DNA from: Pachyseris speciosa
Lineage: Eukaryota > Cnidaria > Anthozoa > Scleractinia > Pachyseridae
Reading direction: 5' to 3'
Assembly (NCBI GenBank): GCA_016490735.1
Contig: JAEMWC010000136.1
Location: forward strand, 582,501 to 646,500
Length of the DNA stretch: 64,000 bases
In this document: one piece after another, positions 10,440-21,279 of the stretch
Position numbering within the stretch: the first letter of the stretch is position 1
How the letters are laid out: the number at the start of each line of letters is the position of its first letter
Position numbers and translations under genes: made by a program
The notes under the pieces: generated by a model
Databases searched by the model: none
Told to the model about the DNA's origin: nothing
What the model saw: the letters and a program-made list of their open reading frames with translations, nothing else

Positions 10440-10672
10440 GCTACGAAAGTGGAAAAAAAAACTATATTATGGGATGTAAACATAGACAGTATGTTAATGC
10501 CAATGCGGCCAACTGGAGCGATTTGCCCCAAGGGGCGCATGCTATCTACATTAGGAGCTCGTTCATTTTATGCTGCTGCCCCCTCACTGTGGAACAGCCT
10601 TCCATCAAATATTCGGGAAATAACATCACTCGGCATTTAAAAAAAAAAATATTTGAAGACATGTCTTTTTAA
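10440..10672 (+). pseudogene. LINE 3' fragment (RT C-terminus)
   Basis: The reading STLGARSFYAAAPSLWNSLP followed by a short tail matches the conserved C-terminal 'R-x-F-x-x-A-A-P-x-L-W-N-S-L-P' block of CR1/L2-type LINE proteins. The rest of the element is absent. Confidence 0.65.
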
Positions 10673-11074
10673 TTTAGCTTACAGCAAGTAATTCTTAGGA
10701 ATGGCATGTTTGCAAATTTTAGAGTTCTTTTTATACATTTTTTTCCTTTGGGGACCGGGGAGATGGTCAATTGTGTATTTTTAGTATTAGATTTTATAGA
10801 TATTTCTTATAATTCATTATAGCTAATGTATTTTTATACTATATTATTTGGCAGTATGTGGGCGCAATCGGTCTTCAGTTCAGTTGACAACTCCTACCAT
10901 TTCGTCCATTTTTGATCAAAACACTTGTTGGCACCAGACGATATTGAAATCATCACTGAGTGATAACCGAGAGAAATATTGTAACAACTGAAGCCTCTAT
11001 AGTATTCTCAAAATTTTGTTACTTTTTACAGATTCTGCAGTTTTGCCTCGTCTTGCTTGCTCCCTGTCTTTAAC

Positions 11075-11335
11075 ATGGCTAAGAACCCGCACTGTTACGT
11101 GACAACAGCTATATTTCTATTGTGTCACGTGATCGCTCAGCAATGCAGAAGCGAATATTCCATATATGGTATGATGTCACAGGGTCACGTCTTTGAGGAG
11201 AAAAACACTGTGCCCAGCAGTGCAACTCAAACATCAGATGCCAAAGCCTCAATTACGTCTGAGTCAATTTGTTTGTGAGTTAAATAGTCGCACGAAGGAT
11301 GCCAGACCCAAGATTTTTTTATTACCTGGATCCTC
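11075..11335 (+). pseudogene. Exon remnant: signal peptide and PAN/apple domain (copy 2)
   Basis: It starts with ATG at 11075. The signal peptide contains TAIFLLCHVIAQQC, followed by EYSIYGMMSQGHVFEE. Further PAN landmarks appear in the other two frames: RCQSLNYV (about 11238-11261, ending at a stop) and FVCELNSRTKDARP (from about 11268). So two net one-base shifts separate parts of one PAN exon. Its sequence is quite different from the copy-3 PAN exon. Confidence 0.68.
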
Positions 11336-11723
11336 CTTTGTCATCCGCTAAGTTGACTTCGGTCCTGTATCAGTAATTGATCCTTAGTTGGGTTTCAAAT
11401 GGAGTTATAGGCTTCCCCTGCCTTGTCATCTTGGAAGTAAAATTTCCCGGGATACCACGTCTTCGATCATGTAACTCACATCTTCGATTGCCGTGTTGCC
11501 AGCATCGTTGTCCTGATGGTGTAGTGGTCATCACACCCGACTAGTATGCGAAGGGACGGAATTTGACTTCGATGGGCTCCAAACTTGAACCCAAGATATG
11601 GACACGTAATACTGGTCAACGGATACCTTACATTGACAGGTGTCACTTGACCATGGTTGCCTAAATCAAAGATGTACGTTGTAAACTAAATAAAAGCCTA
11701 CATGTCTTGGTCAACCTACAATC
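11336..11723. repeat. Intron with weak tRNA-derived SINE remnant
   Basis: At about 11511-11585 there is an A-box-like TGGTGTAGTGG and a degraded B box about 50 bp later. Nothing else was recognised. Confidence 0.35.
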
Positions 11724-11814
11724 TTGGACAAAACTGTTGAGAAAATTGAACTTAGAAGCCTTTCTAGATGCAAACAATACCAAACTGAGTTTGAAAGACC
11801 CCCTCCCCTCATTC

Positions 11815-12744
11815 AAAGTTGTTCGCGCCTCCTAACGGTTTCTGTTGTAATCGCGCACGCGATGCACACTGGTATTTGGGACAAGGAAGACCCTGTGTTG
11901 AAACCAGACATAGAGATGAGAGCAGAGCTGTATCAAGCAGAAGGAGTCGTACTACGACTGGACAAGATCATTCCACCAGCAAACCTAAGAGAGAAGATCA
12001 TTAGGATCGCGCACAAACAAGGACACCTTGGTCTCTCCAAAACCAAAGAAATGATCCGACACAAGTATTGGTGGCCAGGCATGAACCTACAAATTGAACA
12101 CTTCGTGAAGAGATGTTTCGAGTGCCAAATCACCACGGAGACAAAACACACCGAACCAGCCAAGATGACGACCCTTCCAGCAAGACCATGGGCAATAGTA
12201 GAAGCAGACTTCTGTGGACCATTCCCCAACGGACAATACGCCTTGGTAGCAACAGACCAGTACTCCAGATACCCAGAGGTAGAATTCGTCTCCACCACCT
12301 CATTTGAGGCAACAAGAAAGAAATTAAAGAAAACTTTCTCAACTCATGGAGTCCCGGAAACCCTACAGACTGACAATGGCCCGCCATTTAATTCACATGC
12401 ATTTTCAGAGTTTGCAAAAGAATCTGGATTCCAGCACGAGCGCATCACACCCGTCCACCCTAAGGCACAAGGACAGGTAGAGGGATTTTGCCAGGCAGGA
12501 TCATATAGATCCCCAAGAAGCCATCTACGATATGTTACAGGCATACCGTAGCACACCACACCCCGCTACGAAGATGACACCATATCAGCTACAGATGAAC
12601 TGGGATGTGAGGACAAGATTAGATCATCTTCCAACTGAAACCCACTGCAAGGACGCGCAAGTTCGAGAACAGGATCGAAACTACAAGCAGAAATGCAAGG
12701 ATTACCATGATAAACGAAACAACACGAAAACCCATACTCTCTGA
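11815..12744 (+). pseudogene. Gypsy integrase, broken
   Basis: It has an H-H-C-C zinc finger (HKQGHLG ... CFECQ) and a DDE core: Asp in VEADFCGPF, Asp in TDNGPPFNS, Glu in GQVEGF. The reading frame shifts near 12490 (before DPQEAIYDMLQAYRSTP) and hits TGA at 12742-12744 ahead of the C-terminal domain. The catalytic triad is readable but the protein cannot be made whole. Confidence 0.75.
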
Positions 12745-13430
12745 GTGGGTGACGCAGTCGTGGTCAAACGCGAAAACAAACGCAAAGCCCAAACACCTTA
12801 TGAACCATGTATCTACATCATCACGCAAGTCAAAGGATCCCAGATTAGGGCAAAGAGGATCAAAGATGAAAGAATCATCTGCAGAGATGCCTCAAAGTTC
12901 AAACTTTTGCGAACTGGGAAGGCAATCATGGAGGATAAGGATAGTCCGCAGATACGACATGCACACCCCTCAGTTCCTGAAAGAGTCGCAAGTCCGCAGA
13001 TTCGACATGCACACCCCTCAGTTCCTGAACGAGTTGCAGACCAACTGGGAACAGCACAGGCGGACACTGCAGAACCACTTCAAGGCCCCGCCGAAAAAAC
13101 AGCACAGCCAGACTCTGCAGAACCATTTCAAGGGCCAACTGAGGAAGATCCTGAACCACCAGGAGTAACGGCCTTACCAAGACGATCGGAGAGACTCAAA
13201 GGATCAACATTTGAGACTCAATTTAAGGATTTCAGACAATGACATCCTGAGCCATCACTGGTCAAATTGACTGCAGCCATGAACACTATAACTATCCTCT
13301 TTTTTTTTGTAATCGTTTCAGTTATACTACCAATGATTTACTTTGATCACAGATTTCAACAGATTTCTGGTAACGGATAATATTTATAGAATCACCATCA
13401 TTTTAAGGAACTCGACTGATAGGGGAGGGA

Positions 13431-13593
13431 TGTCTGATAATCTGAAATTAGTGATTGACATGTAGATTATGCTAATTATGCAATGTAACTTGAACATCGT
13501 GATTGTGAAAGTATTCTTGCGATCGGATTAGTAAAAATCGACACTGTGAATCTGAAATGGCGATCGTGTGAGTCTACATTGTGAATCTCTACA
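13431..13593 (+). repeat. Gypsy 3' LTR
   Basis: It directly follows the polypurine tract, begins TG and ends CA. After it the sequence rejoins the intron shared with copy 3 (about 26140). No 5' LTR exists in the window, so the end points rest on that alignment. Confidence 0.6.
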
Positions 13594-13963
13594 GTTTCCA
13601 AGACTATGACGGCTTTTCAACTTCAAAATTGAAAATGGGGTGGGGAGGGGACGTTATTTTATTTATTTTTTTGTTGACCCGCACAAATTGGGGAAGGATT
13701 GTTGCACCAAAAGAGGCCTATTTCCTTAAGTAGCTTTGTCCGTGATTGTAGATTAGCTGTAGTATGGCCGCCATGTTGGGCAACAACGTCGTACGTAACC
13801 ACGAGCAATACCGCTAGCCATGATGACTCTAAGAAAAGCAATCCATCGGCCCCTATTATTATGGTGTTCCGTTTGACGCTCCGCTATTGAAACCTTCTCG
13901 AAGTTTGTCACTTACTGAAAAAACTTTCCTGGATTAATGGATGAAAGCCAATAAATCATGTTA
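13594..13963. other. Intron duplicated between copies 2 and 3
   Basis: It aligns with about 26140-26470, including 'ATGACGGCTTTTCAACTTC' and 'GGCCGCCATGTTGGGCAAC'. The GCCGCCATGTTGG motif resembles a YY1-like element. No coding exon was recognised. Confidence 0.5.
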
Positions 13964-14649
13964 CAGTCGAGTCAAGTCAAGCGTACCCCCGTAGAGTACA
14001 TTAATGAGTTGATTATTTGAACATTGAACTCATTAGTCGTTTCGAATGATGCAATCATTTTTGAAATATTTGAATCAAACTTCAATTGCTGATTGGACTA
14101 TGTCCGTAGATTTGTTTGAAAAACGCGTTCGACTTACGAGACTTTAATTCTGTCATCTCTTTTAATGGAACACACCTTTTTTAGCCGCTTAAAATCCAAC
14201 AATATTGTTCTTTTCGAGGAGTACTAAAAATAATAAATTTGTACGGAGCGAAATTAAACACAACTGACAGCATACAACGTTGTAAACAACTAAACATATT
14301 GACGAGAAAACTTACTAGAACTTCGCCTGAAATCCTTTTATCACGAATAAGACTTCTACAAGCTCTATGGGGTGTAGAAAGCAAAAAAACTTATGGATAA
14401 TAACATATACAATACCGTTTTTCACCTATCACTTCCACCCACGGTTGGACGCCATGTTGAACGCTTCGATTTCCCATATAAGGAGCATCTTTTTTTTGCT
14501 TAGTCCAATCGGCAATCGAAGTTTGATTCGAATATTTCAAAATTGATTGCATTATTCAAAACGACTAACGGGTTCAATGTTCAATAATCAACTCATTAAT
14601 GTAATCTAGGGGGGGGGGGGTGGGGGGTACGCTTGACCTGACTCGACTG
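13964..14649. mobile_element. Tc1/mariner-like MITE, 686 bp, with empty site in copies 1 and 3
   Basis: The terminal inverted repeats are about 145 bp, beginning CAGTCGAGTCAAGTCAAGCG. The flanks are TA at 13962-13963 and 14650-14651. The unfilled site 'CATGTTAATTGTAC' is seen at about 26462, and a near-identical one at about 779. TA duplication and a CAGT start fit Tc1/mariner. The internal 400 bp has no recognisable transposase. Confidence 0.75.
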
Positions 14650-14846
14650 TAATTGTACATCATATTTGAACTGCTCAATGGTGGATATCAATGTAGGCTG
14701 GTGGAATACTGTACAGGTAATGGAGACGCCTGGGTTAGGTATATCAGAATTTTTGACTCGCAGGTCAAATGTATGATTATCCATATATTCAATCTCAAAC
14801 TTTGGTCTATTTATAATAACAGTATCTTGATATTCAATTATTTCAG

Positions 14847-14969
14847 ACATCGACGAATGCAATGCCTCAGTGCCTGTATGTGATGTCAACGCCTTCTGCC
14901 AAAACACTGCGGGCTCGTTTAATTGCAGCTGTAAAACTGGTTTTACTGGAAATGGCTTCAACTGTGCTG
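14847..14969 (+). pseudogene. Exon: cbEGF 1 (copy 2), donor mutated
   Basis: The domain itself is intact (DIDEC...GSFNCSC...). The base after the exon is T instead of G, destroying the GT donor used in copies 1 and 3. A GT one base upstream (14969-14970) could be used but changes the frame. Confidence 0.75.
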
Positions 14970-15197
14970 TTAGGGCATGAAACATTTTATGTTTTGGGAT
15001 AATCAAATACTACCCAGCCCAATCTCTCCTCAGGTTCACCCTACCACTGCAATCCCCCATCCGGATTTATGCTCCTTGTAAGCTAGTGGAGTATAACTTA
15101 ATCCAGTTCCTTCGCTTTTCTGTCACTGACAAAGCAACGGTGACATGGTTCTTGTGACAGTTTTGTTAACGCCATCTTGGTTCTTTGTTTCTTTAAG

Positions 15198-15332
15198 ACA
15201 TCGATGAATGCGCCAGCGGTGCTCACAACTGTATCAGCGTCAGGGCTGTATGTTCAAATACTGCTGGCTCGTACAATTGCACCTGTAAGCCAGTTTACCA
15301 TAGAGACGGTCAAACATACTGTTTACCAGACG
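15198..15332 (+). pseudogene. Exon: cbEGF 2 (copy 2), GC donor
   Basis: It reads KPVYHRDG where copies 1 and 3 have KPGYHGDG, so two structural glycines are lost. The donor is GCAAGT at 15333, the same non-canonical GC donor as copy 3. Confidence 0.72.
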
Positions 15333-15769
15333 GCAAGTATAACTGTACATTAAAGTATCATTTACTATAAAAAAGTGAGACATTTCTGAACTGCTCTGTG
15401 CCCTGCTAATCTGTTGAAATCTTGTCTAAATAGCTAAGACCACTTAGACTAAAGACTGAACTTATATATTGACGACGCGTCGAAACCCTTCTATATTTAA
15501 GTTGTGAGTACATACATGTATTGATGTCTTTTATTACACCCATTTTCAAATCACTAGTGATCCTTGTAATCTGATTGGCTTTCAACAGTGCAATTTATTC
15601 CCAAATTGCACTATTTTGTACTCTAAATCGCATCCTTTCCGTAACCCATCAAAATGAAATAATACTAACCTATCAAATTTCATGGATAAGCAAATATTAA
15701 TATTAGCAAAAAAAAAAACTGTATGATTTGAAAATGGATGTAACAAAGTGGTAACTGAACTTCATGTCA

Positions 15770-15869
15770 TGCAATTTTGGTCTGAAATCATACTTGTGAT
15801 TTCAAATCGTACTCGCGCTGCGCGCTCGTTCGATTTTGAAATCACGCGTATGATTTCAGACCAAATTGC
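15770..15869. repeat. 100-bp foldback repeat
   Basis: GCAATTTTGGTCTGAAATCA at the left faces its complement TGATTTCAGACCAAATTGC at the right, with a CG-rich centre. Confidence 0.75.
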
Positions 15870-15923
15870 ACTCCACTCAGTTCAATTACCATTATGAAAC
15901 TCGGGCCTGAAATTCAATGCAGC

Positions 15924-16062
15924 TCTTACTTGCCTGACTAAAATTAGGAGGAAGAAAGGGGAAATTCCATGGTTTGATAAAGTTTGCCTAATGATTAGGC
16001 AAACTTTATCAAACCATGGAATTTCCCCTTTCTTCCTCCTAATTTTAGTCAGGCAAGTAAGA
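15924..16062. repeat. Perfect 139-bp palindrome
   Basis: The two 69-base arms are exact reverse complements around a single centre base at 15993. The copy-3 intron has only the right arm, in diverged form (about 27372-27452), so the left arm is a later inverted copy. Confidence 0.9.
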
Positions 16063-16129
16063 GGTTTAGAATATATCAATGCTCGATTTTTGGACTGAAA
16101 GGTTTAATTAACCTCATATCGCATTTCAG

Positions 16130-16497
16130 AATGCCTAAACTATCAAACATTGAGCAACGGTGACCGGAAAGTGACGCATGGCGCTTCACCTCTCCTTTGT
16201 GATAACACACTTGGACCAGCGTGGTTCCGTTTCCAAGGCAACGCAGGAACAAAAATGCCTACTTCATGCGTTCCTGACAACAGATGCAGCACCCATTCCA
16301 CAGGGTGGTTAAAAGGTGCTCATCCGACTGTGGGAGATGGACAAGTCACCAGGCAGGTCTGCTTCAACTTCAGCTCAAACTGCTGCCAATGGTCCATCAG
16401 CATTCAAGTTCTGAACTGCGCCAGTTACTACTTGTACTTTATCAGTGGAACACCTCCTGAGTAGCGCTGTCATCTCCGTTACTGTGGCGCGGACTGA
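16130..16497 (+). pseudogene. Exon: D8C domain (copy 2), premature stop
   Basis: It aligns along its whole length with the 368-nt D8C exons of copies 1 and 3. TAG at 16462-16464 replaces the codon for His and truncates the product before the last Cys pair (CHLRYC). The ancestral stop is still present at 16495-16497. Confidence 0.8.
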
Positions 16498-16536
16498 AAG
16501 TGATCAAGACCCAACACAAGCATTATACGACCGTCG

Positions 16537-16861
16537 TGTACCTAGGAGCCCACCACTAGGAGCGTACAACAAAACTAAATTCTCGTCACGGCGTTTTTAC
16601 AGACCAATTTGTTTTTGGATTGACTTTACCGCGAATATCAGACTCCCACAGGAGCCCCAATAACATTACAAGTATCTGCACGTGCAAAGCCTTTGTTTTC
16701 GGTCATTAAACCTTTTGTTTTGTGTTGCTCGTTCCCGTTGCCGTCCTCGTTGCCATTTACTGCAGGAAAATATAGTCTAAAATAGATCGGTCTGTAAAAA
16801 TGCCGTTACATGGGCTTAGTATAGGAGTTGTACGCTCCTAATCATGGGCTCCCGATGTACC
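16537..16861. mobile_element. Foldback element in copy-2 3' flank
   Basis: The left end, about GTACCTAGGAGCCCACCACT, and the right end pair as inverted repeats. CGTTTTTACAGACC pairs further in. The 3' flank of copy 3 lacks it. Confidence 0.55.
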
Positions 16862-17560
16862 TTTACTCTCATTCTCACTCCGAAGCGAACCATATTGAGC
16901 TTATAAGCATCGACAACGGAAACAAAAGTGTCATTTCTATGTTGCTGTACTTGTGTAGGTGAACTACCCAGGACTGAGTAAATTAACAGGAGTGGTGTTG
17001 AAGTAGAACGAACGAAAATTCACCCCCATGAACTCACGTTCTCCGCATAACCTTGAATTTGGTCATTTCAAGTTGCTGTTTTGCAGAGGAAGGCAAAGAA
17101 ATCTGCCGAAATGTAAAACGCACCTGGAGAGCCATTGTTTTTTGCTCGTTAAACCTATTTTTGCTGTGTTCTCGTTGCTGCTGCTGTCGTGGTTGCTTAG
17201 CTCCTTATTTACTTTAGCAACAACTAGGAGGGACCGAATAAGGAATAATTTTATAAATGCGCATGCCTGATGTGAAACTTAATCTCCATACCCTGAAAAC
17301 TGAAGTACCCTCATCAAAATCTAGATTTTCGTGAGCCAAGAGTTTATGTTCAGGTACCACCACAAAAGGATCTAATTACAAACGCGTAGGATTGTACGAT
17401 GTTGCGTAAAAATACGTTATAATTTTCACTAATAAAATCTCTCAGATAGAGCCTCGTGAAATGCAGGCAGTTACGCCGATTGGTAAAAGGATGCAAACAG
17501 CAAGACAAAAAGGTAACTTTGAATAATGTTTTAAAAGAAACCGAGCCTAAAAAGTTGCTG
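16862..17560. repeat. 3' flank repeat shared with copy 3
   Basis: It aligns with about 28370-29060, including ATGAACTCACGTTCT and TTTGGTCATTTCA. The open frames at 17028 and 28499 are not conserved in frame, so coding is unlikely. It is either duplicated flank or a dispersed repeat. Confidence 0.5.
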
Positions 17561-18550
17561 GGGGCGGAAGATTAGAAACACTATTTGCATAGGACCCTGC
17601 GATCCACAATGAAAACGGAAAGAATGCTCGAAGGAATGCTGCCTAAAACGAGTAACATGTTGCAGGCTTTGCTTGATTTAATTGAAATCCCGGTACCGCT
17701 CAAGGACCCATATAATTGTAATCCCTTATAGGCAAGACGAGCACACCCTACTACCACCTGCACTTGAAACGGAAAAGCAGCAAACCAGTATTTCCCCATT
17801 TAGCCTCGATTGGAGGGTGGAGGGGAGGGGGGGGGGGGGTCGCTTTTACTGTCCTTGCTGTCCTTCAGCATTTGTGATTTCTTTTTCATATTTAAGAGAA
17901 GATCAGTACCATTTGATGGCAACAGTTTAAGCTGACATTCGATTGCTTACGTGATATTTTTCCAAACCAACAACTTTTTGTAAGCCATGCTTTCGAAAAA
18001 TTGGAGTTCTTTAATTCACAGTTTAATAATCGTGTGATCTACGCAATTTCATATTCACTTATTGTAGAGTTCATAGTCGGTTTCTTATCACATCTATTCG
18101 TCATTTAGTCTCTTCTGTCCATAATGTAGCTGCTAGAAATGGCTTTAATTTGCCGCCGACGGACCTACAACGTGCATGGTAGCCAGACTTTATTCTTGCC
18201 CCCATACCGTACGAAACATTTAACTGCCTGCGAAGTTGAACTCGAGTCAATTTCGTAGGCATATGGGCGATAGAAACCAGCAGTGTACCTTCTGCTGTCT
18301 GCATGACGGTCGGTGTTTCATATGTTGAAACAGTATCCTGGTCACTCAGGTCCCCAGAGAGATTGTCGCTGATATCTACCCATATAAAAGCCAGACTTTA
18401 TAGTAATTTGCAACAGAATGTGTGATATGACTTAAATTAAATGTCCGCTACTTTGATATTGATGATGTGAGTTGGGTTGGGTGATACACCTTGTAGGGGA
18501 CTTAATGTTCTATTGTGTTGTCACCTGCCTTTGTTGGCAAATTGATTAAA
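17561..18550. other. Intergenic; 3' flank shared with copy 1
   Basis: A G-run lies at 17827-17839. The part from about 17905 aligns with 6480-6960 downstream of copy 1, including the unrecognised minus-strand frame (about 18390-18215), here shifted by a small deletion. Confidence 0.45.
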
Positions 18551-18556
18551 TAAATT

Positions 18557-18558
18557 AA

Positions 18559-18597
<39 letters not shown>

Positions 18598-18598
18598 A
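18557..18598. repeat. (AAAT)n microsatellite
   Basis: About ten AAAT units. Confidence 0.9.
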
Positions 18599-18795
18599 AG
18601 CGTTGAATACTCACCTCGAGCTACTAAGCACGGGGGATTTTTCAACCTCTGAATTCGAACGGCAGAAAATAAAATTTTATATGTCCCAGGGGCACATCTA
18701 GGTAGACTAATATTGTGCCCCTTAGTAAAATTGTATATTATGACAGCAAAGAACTAGATACAAGATAGTTATACTTGGGACAGCAGAAAACAAGT

Positions 18796-19100
18796 TTACG
18801 ATTCAAAAATTAGATGATCAGATAAGGCACTACGAGTATGATAACTATGCCGCTCAGAGCGTAAAGTCAGAACTTTATCATCATTAAAGAACTCATAGAA
18901 CAACAAACATGTGCTAAGTTTAACTATATCGGGAAGTTTGAATAAACGCAGAGCTACCGAATGAGGAGTTACTGGTTCCATAAGGGGAACATCGTTAATT
19001 ATACGAGCAGCTTTGTTTTGTACTAATTTCACAACCTTTGATAGAGGGGCATCTTAATTGTTTCCACACAAAAGACAACCATAATAAAGGTAAAGATCCA
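18796..19100 (-). pseudogene. LINE RT C-terminal fragment
   Basis: The minus strand reads KLVQNKAARIINDVPLMEP, VALRLFKLPDIVKLSTC and HSYHTRSALSD, the typical tail of a CR1/Rex-like LINE protein. An in-frame TAA lies just upstream (about 19055), so it is dead. Confidence 0.7.
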
Positions 19101-19389
19101 TATATCAGAGAATAGTAAACAAAGAAAAGTGATTTGGACGTCAGGTAACGCTTTAACCTGGTTATAATATTCAAATTCTTACTTATCTTACTACATATAT
19201 AATCAATATGATCAATAAAAGCGATTAAAAGTGCTAGCTGTTATCACCGTGTAGAACTCACTCTTCTTCCGCCTTTGTTTTACTGAATTAACTTCACTTA
19301 TCGATGTCATCTTGGGAATTTTTATGAGCGCCTCCATATGGCTAGAGATCACAGTCTGTCGGTTTCCGAATCTTCATTTCAGCAATTCG

Positions 19390-19933
19390 AAGGCCTTTTC
19401 GAAGTTAGCGCTCGTTAGGGCAAGGCCAGCGACGACACTTTGGGCAGTGCCTGCGAGGAGAGACTTTAGATAGTTGAATTGATTCACTGGATTCTTGTAA
19501 AACTGCTGACTGGAAAGATTTCCGAAAGGATTATCACTCGACGGGGCGGTTTCCGTGCAATTTTCTCAGCTCAAGCTTAGGTAGCTTTCCGTGCAACTTA
19601 GGAAATTCGCATGCTTTCTGGAGAAAGAGACTGAGGGCAATTGCTGATTCTCTCCTTGTGATTCTTGCGCTGCCAATGTAGATTCTAAATCCACGATACA
19701 CTCCTGAATAGCACTTGTTAGATTACAGCTCTCAGAAACATCGGTATCAATCACTGACTCGTCCTCTAGAAGCTGAACTATGTCACGATCCAGAACCTAA
19801 ACCTCCGAACACTTCGTTTCATAGGATTCTCTCCAGCGATTAATTCTTGAGCATCCACCACTGTTTTCCGCACAAAATTTCGATGGCTGTCGCGAAACTC
19901 TATCAGAGTCTTCAGCTTTTTCTTCCCAGTCAT
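19390..19933 (-). pseudogene. BEL/Pao-type Gag (DUF1759) remnant
   Basis: From ATG at 19933 the minus strand begins MTGKKKLKTLIEFRDSHRN. Later frames give DVSESCNLTSAIQECIVDLE, LPKLELRKLHGN and NQFNYLKSLLAGTAQSVVAG, in the order of BEL/Pao Gag proteins. Stops and frameshifts occur throughout. Confidence 0.65.
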
Positions 19934-19989
19934 GGTTTCCGCGAATCTTCAGATTCGCCCTTACTTAACAATCTGCACATAAGACCTCT

Positions 19990-20045
19990 TCGAGGGCGAT
20001 TTTAAGTCCAAGTTTTTGAGTTCCCGAGTCTCGGCGCCAAATGTG
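19990..20045 (-). other. Putative primer-binding site and LTR edge of BEL/Pao element
   Basis: The minus strand carries TGGCGCCGAGACTCGGGAAC (about 20020-20039), directly after an LTR-like end ...CTTACAC(A). The TGGCGCC start is typical of a tRNA primer-binding site. The far LTR end was not found. Confidence 0.45.
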
Positions 20046-21000
20046 TAAGCCATATACAGTCACGTAGGACAACTTCGTAGAGTGTTAAATCGAGAATAAG
20101 ACCTCACTTTCTTTATGAGACGACATTCTCAGAAAACTGCAAGAGTTCAATGTTCAGATCGTGGGGGCATAACGTGAGAACTCACGTGATAGTCTGATCC
20201 AGTTTTAGACAAGCACCATGTCAGCCATGTAGTTTGTAAGTAATTTCAGCCAGTTCAGACATACACGTACAGCTCTTTTGGATCACGGAGCTCATGCAGC
20301 TCTTTACTAACATACTCATTAATTAGCTAAACGTATGTTTAAGACGAAAAAAGTCTTTTACCCTACGTTTGAAGTAGATATTCCAAGGAGAGTTTAAGAT
20401 AGTTTTAAAACAGAATAACACCTACATATGACACGTGTCTCTCATTATTATTTTCGTAAATAAGCTGACATGGACTCTCCTTTATATTGGCATATTTTGG
20501 CCTTTTAAATAATTTTTCCATCTAAGACTCCGTGTACATTACTCAGACATATTCATTCATTCTGGAGTTTGCGTAGCTCTTATAACTAACACACTCATTG
20601 GCTAAATATATGCTTAAGTCGACTAAATGGTTTGCCTCCGTTTTGAGACAGATATGTCGAGGATAGTTTGAAATCTGCTTTTAATCGGGCAGTAAGGCAC
20701 AGAGTCTAGGAATGGGCTCTGTTTCTTATTTTATATTCGGTTTTGGGGTCACGAATTTCTTCACTTGACTTGAGCGGCGTGAATCTTGCCACGCACCACT
20801 CTTGGAAAGTTGCTTTCAAAGCTCACGTTCGTTTCAATCTGTTTCAATTTTTATGTAAAATAAGGGTCGATGAGTCACTTCGGAGATTTCTACGACTGAT
20901 GTCGAATTCTAAACCTTTCGATAAACGCATGCATTTCATTTCTCAAATAGTGAGCATTTTATGTACTCATTTGGAGTAAACAGAATAGTTCTTATTAATT
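20046..21000. repeat. Probable BEL/Pao LTR and unassigned sequence
   Basis: Two diverged direct repeats (about 20320-20420 and 20580-20690; 'GCTAAACGTATGTTTAAG' / 'GCTAAATATATGCTTAAG') suggest an internally repeated LTR. The open frame at 20743 shows no recognised domain. Confidence 0.35.
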
Positions 21001-21002
21001 CT

Positions 21003-21230
21003 GCTGGGTACGTGTGGTCAAGTGGGCATCGCTATCGCCTAGCATGCGAGCTTGTCGGGTTCGAGTCCTCGCTGGGTACTTTTCCAGAGAGGCGATAGCC
21101 ACGATGTCATCACCTGTGTAAGCCCGCAAGTAGTCCAAAATTTGGGTTGCACTCGGTATTGCTCGATGTCTTCTACGACTCCCATCATCATCATTGGTTT
21201 CAAGTGAGACGGGTTGTAAAAGTGTAAATA
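21003..21230 (+). mobile_element. tRNA-derived SINE
   Basis: A-box TGGTCAAGTGG (21015) and a perfect B box GGTTCGAGTCC (21058) are spaced as in tRNA genes. The flanks do not form a tRNA acceptor stem with a normal anticodon arm, so this is a SINE head rather than a tRNA gene. Confidence 0.6.
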
Positions 21231-21279
21231 ATAATAGTAATGATGATGATGATGATGATATTAAAAGAGGTTTCTTAAA

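Larger units (their letters stand above)
11800..13593 (+). mobile_element. Truncated Ty3/Gypsy LTR retrotransposon (integrase, 3' end, LTR)
   Basis: The 5' part (gag, protease, RT) is missing. The integrase region is followed by a C-terminal tail with a chromobinding-like VGDAVVVKRENK block and a tandemly duplicated 16-residue segment. A polypurine tract, AGGGGAGGGA, lies at 13421-13430. An LTR of about 163 bp (13431-13593) starts TGTCTGATAATC and ends CTCTACA (TG...CA). The short LTR fits Mag/Steamer-like Gypsy lineages, but the assignment is tentative. The insertion lies in the copy-2 intron and is absent from the copy-3 intron. Confidence 0.7.
11075..16497 (+). pseudogene. Copy 2 of the PAN-EGF-D8C gene, decaying
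   Basis: Parts are at 11075-11335 (PAN), 14847-14969 (cbEGF), 15198-15332 (cbEGF) and 16130-16497 (D8C). Disabling features: the PAN exon needs two frame changes; the canonical donor after the first cbEGF is lost (GCTGTT instead of GCTGGT at 14966-14971), so the only nearby GT is one base early and would shift the frame; the second cbEGF has Gly to Val and Gly to Arg changes; and the D8C exon stops at 16462-16464, removing the last two cysteines. I found no counterpart of copy 3's second exon. A Gypsy fragment and a Tc1/mariner-like MITE sit in its first intron. Several independent lesions make sequencing error an unlikely explanation. Confidence 0.75.

Noticed and set aside
11057..11074. Upstream in-frame start for the copy-2 PAN exon
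   Set aside because: ATG 11075 leads directly into a signal peptide; the extra residues add nothing recognisable.
13431..13593. Solo LTR unrelated to the integrase
   Set aside because: It follows the polypurine tract directly and the paralogous intron resumes right after it, so it is the 3' LTR of the Gypsy fragment.
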